From Flavobacteriaceae bacterium (GTDB lineage: Bacteria; Bacteroidota; Bacteroidia; Flavobacteriales; Flavobacteriaceae), in assembly GCA_030633285.1 (NCBI GenBank), contig DAOVTC010000047.1, positions 1-7,533 of the forward strand: a DNA stretch of 7,533 nucleotides, read 5' to 3'. The notes under the pieces are model-generated. The model had not been told where the DNA came from. It did not search any database and saw only the letters and a program-made list of their open reading frames with translations. Positions 1 to 5,533 of this stretch are shown piece by piece; within the stretch, counting starts at the first letter, position 1, and each line of letters opens with the position of its first letter. The position numbers and the translations under genes are program-made.

Positions 1-69
1 CTATTAACTTAATACTATTTAAAACTGTTTTTCGTTATAGTTTATGAGAAAACTTTAAATACTATTGTT

Positions 70-498
70 ATGAAAAATTCATTTATGGCAATCTTTTTTC
101 TATTTTTTGCCATTAATACTCAAGCACAATCTTATGATGGCAAAGGTGATATTAAATTAAGTGTAGGTTTTGACCTTTATGGAAACGGAAATGGAATAAA
201 AACAACATTTGATTATGGTTTATGCGATTTATTTTCGATAGGTGTAGGAGCTTCTTTTTATCTTAGTAACGATGAAAATGATTATTTTGTTTATGGAAGA
301 ACAAATATCCATTTAGGAATGTTATTAGATTTTCCTTCTCAATTAGATATATATCCTGGTATTGAGATAGGATATTTATCAAGTAATGATATTGGTTTTA
401 CTGGTTATTTAGGTGTACGGTATTTTTTCACCAAAAAAATTGGAGTCTTTGCCGAAATTGGAAATAATGGAGCAATAGGTTTAAGTATTGACTTTTGA
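70..498 (+). CDS. Secreted small beta-barrel protein, DUF6646-like
   Basis: 142 residues. Residues 1-19 form a signal peptide (Lys2, hydrophobic core FMAIFFLFFAI, TQA then Gln20), so the protein is exported. The mature part opens with SYDGKGDIKLSVG and continues as alternating short beta-strands rich in Gly, Tyr and Phe (YGNGNGIKTTFDYGL, GYLGVRYFF, GVFAEIG), ending in hydrophobic-aromatic GLSIDF. This resembles a small outer-membrane or periplasmic beta-barrel. From memory, the 'Y-GKGD-KF-VG' opening and the '-GVRYFFT---GVFAE-G' strand match the flavobacterial DUF6646 family; a database search would confirm it. The function of that family is unknown. ATG at 70 is preferred over Met6 because it supplies the positive N-region of the signal peptide. 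No convincing promoter is visible in the 69 bases upstream. The stop lies 3 bases from the convergent stop of the minus-strand operon. Confidence 0.8.
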   Translation: MKNSFMAIFFLFFAINTQAQSYDGKGDIKLSVGFDLYGNGNGIKTTFDYGLCDLFSIGVGASFYLSNDENDYFVYGRTNIHLGMLLDFPSQLDIYPGIEIGYLSSNDIGFTGYLGVRYFFTKKIGVFAEIGNNGAIGLSIDF

Positions 499-501
499 TA
501 T

Positions 502-987
502 TTAAGGATAATAAACCGTATCTAATTGTTTAATTCCATTTACCTTATAATAAAAATCTTTGCCATTTATTGAATAAACAATTATAGCCTCATCATTTTG
601 TAAATCAAATGGTATTTTTTTCTCTGTCATTGGTGGTTCATTACCAAACTCCTGTGCAGGATCTTGATGCATAATTATATCTTTCTTATTTAATGTTTCG
701 TACCTCCCAATTAAGATAAATTTTTTGTCTCTAAATTCTGGTACAACCTTATATTCTCTATTTTGAAAATAAATACTTGAAAATGCTAAATTGGTAGTAT
801 CAAAATTTCCAACAATTTTAATATTTACACCTGTTGACCCCTTTTTCCCACCAACCCAATAAAAATAAGTTTTTTCAGTGATTGTAAAAGGTGCTTTTTG
901 TACAGCTTTTTGTGATTTACATTGTGTAAATCCTAAAAACATTATTACTATGATAAAAAAAATACTCGTCTTTTTTAATAATTTCAT
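502..987 (-). CDS. Hypothetical membrane-anchored or lipoprotein-like protein
   Basis: 161 residues, not recognised as a known family. Residues 1-22 look like an export signal (KLLKK, then IFFIIVIMFLGF) followed by Cys23 in the context GFTQC-KSQK. The cysteine sits where a lipoprotein cysteine would, but Gln at -1 is not a standard lipobox residue, so lipidation is plausible rather than certain. If lipidated, the KSQK that follows does not resemble the acidic surface-export signal known in flavobacteria, suggesting a periplasm-facing protein. The rest is about 135 residues of mixed beta-strand character (KTYFYWVGGKKGSTGVNIKIVG, KKFILIGRYE, AIIVYSINGKDFYYKV) with no cysteines. It starts 20 bases after the stop of the PurF-type gene and no promoter is visible in that gap, so it is probably the last gene of that operon. 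Any link to nucleotide metabolism is unproven. Confidence 0.75.
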   Translation of the reverse strand: MKLLKKTSIFFIIVIMFLGFTQCKSQKAVQKAPFTITEKTYFYWVGGKKGSTGVNIKIVGNFDTTNLAFSSIYFQNREYKVVPEFRDKKFILIGRYETLNKKDIIMHQDPAQEFGNEPPMTEKKIPFDLQNDEAIIVYSINGKDFYYKVNGIKQLDTVYYP

Positions 988-1007
988 ATTGTATATTTTA
1001 ATTCTAT

Positions 1008-2900
1008 TTAATACGCTCTTTCTTTTTTACCTTCATAAAAGTTTATAAATGCTTTATTAACAACTTTTATACCGCCTTTTGTAGGATAATTTCCTGTGAA
1101 ATACCAATCACCTAAATTATTCGGACAAGCCTTATGCAAATTATCAATCGATTGATAAATGATTTTAACTTCTGCTTTGATCTCTTTTGTTTTTAATAAT
1201 TCGGCTATTTTATCTGAAATTTGTTCTGGTGAAAACGGAGCATATATATCTTTAACATAATTTTCAGGATTCTCATTAACCGTATTAGCGATACATTTTT
1301 GATAAACATCATCAATTATATAATATTGATTGGTATCTTTCAATAATTCTAAAGTTGCTTTAAATGCAATAAACTCATCTAATTTAGCCATATCAATGCC
1401 ATAACAATCAGGATAACGAATTTGTGGAGCTGATGATACTACAACTATTTTTTTAGGATTTAACCTATCTAAAATTTTAATTATACTTTTTTTCAAAGTA
1501 GTACCTCTAACAATACTATCATCAATTATTACCAAATTATCTGTTGGCTTCACCACACCATATGTAACATCATAAACGTGTGCCACCAAATCGTCACGGC
1601 TTTTATCATCTGCAATAAAAGTTCTTAATTTTGCATCTTTTATTGCAATTTTTTCAATACGAGGTCTTACTGATAATAATTCGGATAATTTTTCTACAGA
1701 AATATTTTTATTTCCTTTTAGTATCGTATTTAGTTTGTATTTATTTAAATAATCTTCAGCTGCTTCAGTTAGCCCAAAAAATGAGGTTTCAGCAGTATTT
1801 GGAATGTATGAAAAAACAGTATTTTTCATATCTTCGTTTATGTATTGTAAAACTTTTGGGAAAATAAATTTTCCCAAATTTTTTCTTTCTTCATATATGG
1901 ATGCATCACTTCCTCTGGAAAAATAAATACGCTCAAAAGAACATGCTTTATTTGGTAACTGTTCCATTACCTGTTCAACTTTTACAGTTCCATCCTTTTT
2001 AATAATTAAAGCATGTGCCCTTTCTATTTCTTTAACATCATCAATATCAACATTAAAAACCGTTTGAATAACAGGGCGTTCTGAAGCAACCACAACAACT
2101 TCATCATCTTGATAGTAAAATGCTGGTCGTATTCCTGCAGGATCTCGTAAAACAAAGGCATCTCCATGACCAATTAAACCCGCCATTGCATATCCTCCAT
2201 CCCAATTCTTTGAAGCTCTTTTTAATATTTTTTGGATATTTAATTCTTTAGCTATTAAAGGAGATGCTTCTTTTTTACTTATTCCTTTTTGTTTGAATTT
2301 ATAATATAAATCGAGCACTTCATCATCTAAAAAGTGTCCTATTTTTTCCATTATAGTTACTGTATCTGTGTTTTCTTTTGGATGCTGACCAAGTTCAATT
2401 AATTCTTGCAATAATTCACTTGAATTAGTCATATTAAAATTCCCTGCAACAATTAAGTTTTTATGTTTCCAATTATTTTGGCGTAAAAAGGGATGTACAC
2501 TCTCAATACTATTTTTACCAAATGTTCCATAACGTACATGACCCAAAAATAGATTTCCAACATAAGGCATATTCTCAATTTGCCATTGTACATCTTTTGC
2601 TTTATCTGGATTTTCTTGTATTAAAATGTTTAAGCGTTGGTTAATTTTTGCAAAAACATCTTGAATTGGTTGTTGGCCATTTGATCGAACTCTGCTTATA
2701 TATCTAGTACCTGGGTTTACATCAAACTTAATACTGGCAAAACCGGCACCATCTTGACCTCTATTGTGCTGTTTTTCCATCAATAAATACATTTTATTGA
2801 TACCATAAAATGTCGTTCCGTATTTGTCTTTGTAATACTGAATTGGTTTTAACAATCTTACTAATGCAATTCCACATTCATGTTTAATAGCATCACTCAT
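1008..2900 (-). CDS. Long PurF-type amidophosphoribosyltransferase / class II glutamine amidotransferase
   Basis: 630 residues. The N-terminal half is a class II (Ntn) glutaminase: Cys9 in HECGIA is the expected nucleophile once residues 1-8 are removed, HNRGQDGAG is at 45-53, GHVRYGTFG at 120-128 and the NTD motif at 177-179. Then come KNWDGGYAMAG (231-241) and RDPAGIRPAF (252-261). The C-terminal half is a type I phosphoribosyltransferase with SFERIYFSRGSD (321-332) and the PRPP loop VIIDDSIVRGTT (457-468). Canonical PurF makes phosphoribosylamine from PRPP and glutamine in the first step of purine synthesis. This protein is over 100 residues longer than canonical PurF (about 470-505) and matches a long Bacteroidota form whose exact role I do not know; a separate canonical purF may exist elsewhere. 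The gene follows the PfkB kinase by 30 bases in one operon. Oddities: Asn-Phe replaces the usual Asn-Gly oxyanion pair, and only part of the Fe-S ligand set known in Bacillus PurF is present. Confidence 0.88.
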   Translation of the reverse strand: MSDAIKHECGIALVRLLKPIQYYKDKYGTTFYGINKMYLLMEKQHNRGQDGAGFASIKFDVNPGTRYISRVRSNGQQPIQDVFAKINQRLNILIQENPDKAKDVQWQIENMPYVGNLFLGHVRYGTFGKNSIESVHPFLRQNNWKHKNLIVAGNFNMTNSSELLQELIELGQHPKENTDTVTIMEKIGHFLDDEVLDLYYKFKQKGISKKEASPLIAKELNIQKILKRASKNWDGGYAMAGLIGHGDAFVLRDPAGIRPAFYYQDDEVVVVASERPVIQTVFNVDIDDVKEIERAHALIIKKDGTVKVEQVMEQLPNKACSFERIYFSRGSDASIYEERKNLGKFIFPKVLQYINEDMKNTVFSYIPNTAETSFFGLTEAAEDYLNKYKLNTILKGNKNISVEKLSELLSVRPRIEKIAIKDAKLRTFIADDKSRDDLVAHVYDVTYGVVKPTDNLVIIDDSIVRGTTLKKSIIKILDRLNPKKIVVVSSAPQIRYPDCYGIDMAKLDEFIAFKATLELLKDTNQYYIIDDVYQKCIANTVNENPENYVKDIYAPFSPEQISDKIAELLKTKEIKAEVKIIYQSIDNLHKACPNNLGDWYFTGNYPTKGGIKVVNKAFINFYEGKKERAY

Positions 2901-2930
2901 CTTTTTGAGTTTTAAATAAATTAGTTATTG

Positions 2931-3857
2931 TTAACTTAATTCTATTTCAAATTGTGTTAACTGTTTAAATTGTTGTAAACGATTTTGAATTTCTATTTTA
3001 CTAAGATTTTCCATTCTTTCTGTACCAAATTTTTCAACACAAAATGATGCTAAATTTGAACCAAAAATGACAGCTCTTTTCATGTTATCAAAAGAAATAT
3101 CATGAGTACTTGCCATATATCCAATAAAACCTCCGGCAAATGTATCACCAGCACCAGTTGGGTCAAAGACTTCTTCTAAAGGTAAAGCTGGTGCAAAGAA
3201 TACATTTTCTTCATTAAATAATAAGGCACCGTGTTCACCTTTTTTAATTACAACATACTTTGGACCCATTTTATGAATTTTTTGAGCAGCTCTAACTAAA
3301 GAATATTCTCCACTTAATTGTCTTGCCTCTTCATCATTAATAGTTATTACATCCACTTTATTGATCACTTTAATCAATTCATCCCAAGTATTATCCATCC
3401 AAAAATTCATGGTATCCAAAACAACTAATTTAGGCCTAACAGGAATTTGTTCAATTACTGCCATCTGAACAGAAGGGTGTAAATTTCCTAACATTAAAAA
3501 ATCACAATCAATAAAATTTTCAGGAACAACTGGATTAAAATCTGCCAATACATTTAAATCAGTAATTAAGGTGTCGCGAGTATTTAAATCATTATGATAT
3601 TTTCCGCTCCAAAAAAATGTTTTCCCATTCTCTATAACTTCAATTCCAGAAGTATCAATATTTTTACTATTCAACATTTTTAAATATTCCTCAGGAAAAT
3701 CACCACCAACTACTGATACAATTCCTGATTCAACTCCAAACTGTGAAGCCGATAATCCTATATAAGTTGCAGCACCACCTAAAATTTTATCTGTTTTTCC
3801 AAAGGGTGTTTCTATAGCATCAAATGCTACTGTTCCTACAATTAAAAGTTTTCCCAT
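2931..3857 (-). CDS. PfkB/ribokinase-family kinase (sugar or nucleoside kinase)
   Basis: 308 residues, typical length for a PfkB-family ATP-dependent kinase. The N-terminal glycine signature is at 27-40 (GGAATYIGLSASQF), Asp13 lies where substrate-contacting Asp occurs in ribokinases, NDEEA is at 174-178 (metal/phosphate motif), KKGEHG at 205-210, and the C-terminal signature DPTGAGDTFAGGF at 232-244, with Asp238 as the expected catalytic base. It should phosphorylate a hydroxymethyl group of a sugar or nucleoside; the lid that decides the substrate cannot be interpreted by eye. The family also contains adenosine, inosine/guanosine and ribose-1-phosphate kinases. Being first in an operon with a PRPP-using PurF-type enzyme makes a nucleoside or ribose substrate attractive, but that is inference. 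It is transcribed divergently from sufE; its presumed -7 element lies 26-33 bases upstream of the start codon. Confidence 0.88.
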   Translation of the reverse strand: MGKLLIVGTVAFDAIETPFGKTDKILGGAATYIGLSASQFGVESGIVSVVGGDFPEEYLKMLNSKNIDTSGIEVIENGKTFFWSGKYHNDLNTRDTLITDLNVLADFNPVVPENFIDCDFLMLGNLHPSVQMAVIEQIPVRPKLVVLDTMNFWMDNTWDELIKVINKVDVITINDEEARQLSGEYSLVRAAQKIHKMGPKYVVIKKGEHGALLFNEENVFFAPALPLEEVFDPTGAGDTFAGGFIGYMASTHDISFDNMKRAVIFGSNLASFCVEKFGTERMENLSKIEIQNRLQQFKQLTQFEIELS

Positions 3858-3874
3858 TTAATGACTATATTATG

Positions 3875-3882
3875 TATTTTTG
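3875..3882 (+). promoter_or_regulatory. Bacteroidota -7 element (TATTTTTG) for sufE
   Basis: Perfect match to the Bacteroidota sigma consensus TAnnTTTG, with its last base 18 bases before the sufE ATG. A start site about 7 bases downstream would give a leader of roughly 12 bases. No good TTG/TTTG -33 element is seen at the expected distance. The element is one half of a perfect palindrome shared with the opposite promoter. Confidence 0.6.
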
Positions 3883-3890
3883 CAAAAATA
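3883..3890 (-). promoter_or_regulatory. Bacteroidota -7 element (TATTTTTG) for the PfkB-PurF operon
   Basis: Read on the minus strand this is TATTTTTG, a perfect TAnnTTTG match lying 26-33 bases upstream of the kinase start codon. It is the mirror image of, and directly abuts, the sufE -7 element, so the two promoters cannot be occupied at the same time. No clear -33 element is seen. Confidence 0.55.
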
Positions 3891-3900
3891 AGTTTAAAAA

Positions 3901-4332
3901 ATGATTATTAAAGAAATACAAGAAGAAATTATTGATGAGTTTTCTATGTTTGACGACTGGATGGAACGTTATGAATATATTATTGAAATTGGGAAAACTC
4001 TTCCATTAATTGATACGCAATATAAAACAGATGACAATTTAATTAAAGGTTGTCAATCAAAAGTTTGGTTACACGCTAATACTGAAAATGAAACCTTAAT
4101 CTTTACTGCAGATAGTGATGCTATTTTAACTAAAGGTATAATTGCCTTATTACTTCGAGTTTATTCCAATCAAACTCCTAAAGATATTCTTAATTCTGAA
4201 CCTTTTTTTATTGATAAAGTTGGTTTAAAAGAACATTTATCTCCAACTCGTGCTAATGGCTTGGTTTCAATGGTTAAACAATTAAAGCTCTATGCTCTTG
4301 CTTTTCAAGTTAAAAAAAATCAATCCAATTAA
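3901..4332 (+). CDS. sufE: SufE, cysteine desulfurase sulfur-acceptor
   Basis: 143 residues, normal length for SufE. The acceptor Cys51 lies in the family motif IKGCQSKVW (48-56), and SPTRANG (114-120) matches the conserved C-terminal Arg region. The N-terminus is the usual acidic helix followed by WMERYEYIIEIGKTLP. SufE takes the persulfide sulfur from the desulfurase SufS and passes it to the SufBCD scaffold in the cytoplasm. No Shine-Dalgarno is visible, as is usual in this phylum; the ATG follows an A-run. Next come DUF59 and DUF2480 genes, an arrangement I associate with Bacteroidota SUF loci, but sufS and sufBCD are not in the window; upstream lies a divergent kinase operon instead. Confidence 0.95.
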   Translation: MIIKEIQEEIIDEFSMFDDWMERYEYIIEIGKTLPLIDTQYKTDDNLIKGCQSKVWLHANTENETLIFTADSDAILTKGIIALLLRVYSNQTPKDILNSEPFFIDKVGLKEHLSPTRANGLVSMVKQLKLYALAFQVKKNQSN

Positions 4333-4341
4333 CATATATAT

Positions 4342-4372
4342 TTTGTTGTAAATTGACTTTACACTATATTTG
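4342..4372 (+). promoter_or_regulatory. Promoter upstream of the DUF59 gene (TTTG-N19-TATATTTG)
   Basis: TTTG at 4342-4345, a 19-base spacer, then TATATTTG at 4365-4372. Both elements and the spacing fit the Bacteroidota -33/-7 consensus, making this the best-formed promoter in the window. It would start RNA near 4379, between sufE and the DUF59 gene, so the two downstream genes can be transcribed without sufE. Confidence 0.7.
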
Positions 4373-4403
4373 CCCTTATTTAGAATGATTTTAAAGAGAC
4401 AGC

Positions 4404-4724
4404 ATGAATAGTAAAGATAAAGAGGCTTTAGGGATTAAAATTGTAGAGATGATTAAAACCATTTACGATCCTGAAATACCTGTTGATGTATATGAATTAG
4501 GTTTAATTTATGATGTTTTTGTAAATGAAGACATGGATGTAAAAGTGTTAATGACACTTACTTCTCCTAATTGTCCAGTTGCAGAAACATTACCTGTTGA
4601 AGTTGAAGAAAAGATCAAAACCATTGAAGAAATTAGAAATGCTGAAGTTGAAATAACTTTTGATCCAACTTGGACTCAAGATATGATGAGTGAAGAAGCA
4701 AAATTAGAACTTGGTTTTTTATAA
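4404..4724 (+). CDS. DUF59/MIP18-type SUF-associated Fe-S assembly protein
   Basis: 106 residues, about normal for single-domain DUF59 proteins. The hallmark motif YDPEIPVDVYELGLIYDV spans 21-38, followed by MTLTSPNCPVAE (50-61) with conserved Cys57, and DPTWTQDMMSEEAK (87-100) near the C-terminus. Relatives (SufT, PaaD, eukaryotic MIP18/CIA2) help mature or deliver Fe-S clusters; the Bacteroidota version is usually annotated as a SUF-system-associated protein. Its exact biochemical step is unsettled, so no symbol is given. It lies 71 bases after sufE with its own promoter and 16 bases before the DUF2480 gene, with which it is probably co-transcribed. An 8-codon upstream reading frame (4385-4411) overlaps its start codon. 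Confidence 0.93.
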   Translation: MNSKDKEALGIKIVEMIKTIYDPEIPVDVYELGLIYDVFVNEDMDVKVLMTLTSPNCPVAETLPVEVEEKIKTIEEIRNAEVEITFDPTWTQDMMSEEAKLELGFL

Positions 4725-4740
4725 ATGATAAACCTTATAA

Positions 4741-5250
4741 ATGTCAAAAGAAATTGTAAACAGAGTTGCTAATAGTGTATTAGTTACTATTGATTTAGAG
4801 GATTTTTACCCTGAAGGTGAAAGGATTTTATTTGACATAAAAAAATGGCTTTTTGCCGAACAAATTTTAAAAGAAAAAGATTTTAGAGAATTCGTAAAGA
4901 ATCACAATTGGAATTCTTATCAAAATAAATATATTGCTCTTACTTGTTCTTCAGATGCTATAATACCCTCATGGGCGTATTTATTGATTACCGTTTCGCT
5001 CTCTCCTTATGCAAATAAAATAGTTGTTGGAGATTTGGAAAGCTTGGAATATTCTATTTTTCAAGAAATAATTGATCAATTACCTATTGAAATTTATAAA
5101 GAAAAACCTGTTATTATAAAAGGCTGTTCAAATAAATATATTCCTCAAAATGCTTATTCTCAGCTAATTGTTAAACTTTTACCTATTACAAAATCAATTA
5201 TGTATGGTGAAGCATGTTCTAATGTTCCTTTATTTAAAGGAAAAGAATAA
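4741..5250 (+). CDS. DUF2480 family protein
   Basis: 169 residues, cytoplasmic (no signal peptide or membrane segment). The opening EIVNRVANSVLVTIDLEDFYPEGERILFDIKKWLF and the LIVKLLP region match what I recall of DUF2480, a Bacteroidota family of unknown function. Three cysteines each stand before serine: Cys69 (LTCSSDAIIP), Cys129 (KGCSNKYIP) and Cys159 (GEACSNVPLFK). Two of these contexts continue with a short loop ending in Pro. The gene follows DUF59 by 16 bases, so a role in Fe-S or sulfur metabolism is suggested by context only. ATG at 4741 is chosen; the ATG at 4725 is in a different frame. The first terminator downstream is at 5382-5411. Confidence 0.88.
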   Translation: MSKEIVNRVANSVLVTIDLEDFYPEGERILFDIKKWLFAEQILKEKDFREFVKNHNWNSYQNKYIALTCSSDAIIPSWAYLLITVSLSPYANKIVVGDLESLEYSIFQEIIDQLPIEIYKEKPVIIKGCSNKYIPQNAYSQLIVKLLPITKSIMYGEACSNVPLFKGKE

Positions 5251-5327
5251 ATTGATAATTAGTAATAGATTATAAATAAAAATTTAAAATTATTCCCAAA
5301 AGGTTTATTTCATTATAGTTTTTTTTA

Positions 5328-5335
5328 TATCTTAG
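5328..5335 (+). promoter_or_regulatory. Possible -7 element (TATCTTAG)
   Basis: One mismatch from TAnnTTTG. The same TATATCTTAG string after a T-run occurs before the CNNM gene at 7132-7141. No -33 element at the right distance. If active it would start a transcript near 5342 that ends at the terminator at 5411, about 70 bases long. Confidence 0.35.
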
Positions 5336-5411
5336 TACCTTCAAAATACTTACAATTTTTAAGTATAGATTGGTTTTAGATCCCGAGAAATTAATTTTTC
5401 TCGGGTTTTTT
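5336..5411 (+). ncRNA. Candidate short non-coding RNA or 3'-UTR-derived RNA
   Basis: Between a -7-like element and a strong intrinsic terminator lie about 70 non-coding bases with two hairpins. The first has a 7-bp stem ATACTTA (5346-5352) pairing with TAAGTAT (5360-5366) and a 7-base loop; the second is the terminator stem. The simpler reading is that this is the 3' end of the sufE-DUF59-DUF2480 transcript. It matches no RNA family I know. Confidence 0.25.
5382..5411 (+). terminator. Intrinsic terminator
   Basis: CCCGAGAAA (5382-5390) pairs perfectly with TTTCTCGGG (5397-5405) around a 6-base loop, followed at once by six T (5406-5411). The GC-rich stem base stands out in this AT-rich region. 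It most likely ends the sufE-DUF59-DUF2480 transcription unit, whose last stop codon is 131 bases upstream. Confidence 0.88.
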
Positions 5412-5450
5412 ATGTTAACCTTTTTGAATTAGATCAACTAACTGTATAAT

Positions 5451-5467
5451 ATACCCTGTAAGGGTAT
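5451..5467. promoter_or_regulatory. 17-bp perfect palindrome, possible operator
   Basis: ATACCCT-GTA-AGGGTAT: two 7-bp half-sites around a 3-bp centre. It ends on the first base of a TTG (5467-5469) that sits 20 bases from TAATTTTG (5490-5497). It therefore touches the -33 region of the promoter for the tandem small genes, where a dimeric regulator could block or recruit RNA polymerase. The regulator is unknown. The stem is not followed by a T-run, so it is not a terminator. Confidence 0.45.
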
Positions 5468-5497
5468 TGTTTAAAAATTGATCATTTTGTAATTTTG
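5467..5497 (+). promoter_or_regulatory. Promoter of the tandem small genes (TTG-N20-TAATTTTG)
   Basis: TTG at 5467-5469, a 20-base spacer and TAATTTTG at 5490-5497, a full match to the Bacteroidota -7 consensus. A start near 5504 would give a leader of about 80 bases before the ATG at 5585. A second full -7 match, TATATTTG at 5513-5520, lies 23 bases downstream and could be an alternative; it lacks a -33 element at normal spacing. Confidence 0.55.
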
Positions 5498-5533
5498 TAC
5501 TCCCCTTAACAGTATATTTGAGTTAGTTATTTG

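Noticed and set aside
1..69. Promoter or end of an upstream gene
   Set aside because: Stops interrupt the frames and no full TAnnTTTG match is present; only weak AT-rich similarity.
1631..1867. A 78-codon plus-strand reading frame
   Set aside because: It lies wholly inside the PurF-type gene on the opposite strand, which has full domain support; the translation is low-complexity with no family features.
5412..5432. Six-codon frame ATG-TTA-ACC-TTT-TTG-AAT-TAG as a leader peptide
   Set aside because: It lies right after a terminator and upstream of the next promoter, so it is unlikely to be transcribed; too short to support.
5436..5528. AACTAACT (5436-5443) and AGTTAGTT (5521-5528) as an antiterminator pairing
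   Set aside because: The first arm lies upstream of the likely transcription start, so both arms would not normally be in the same RNA.
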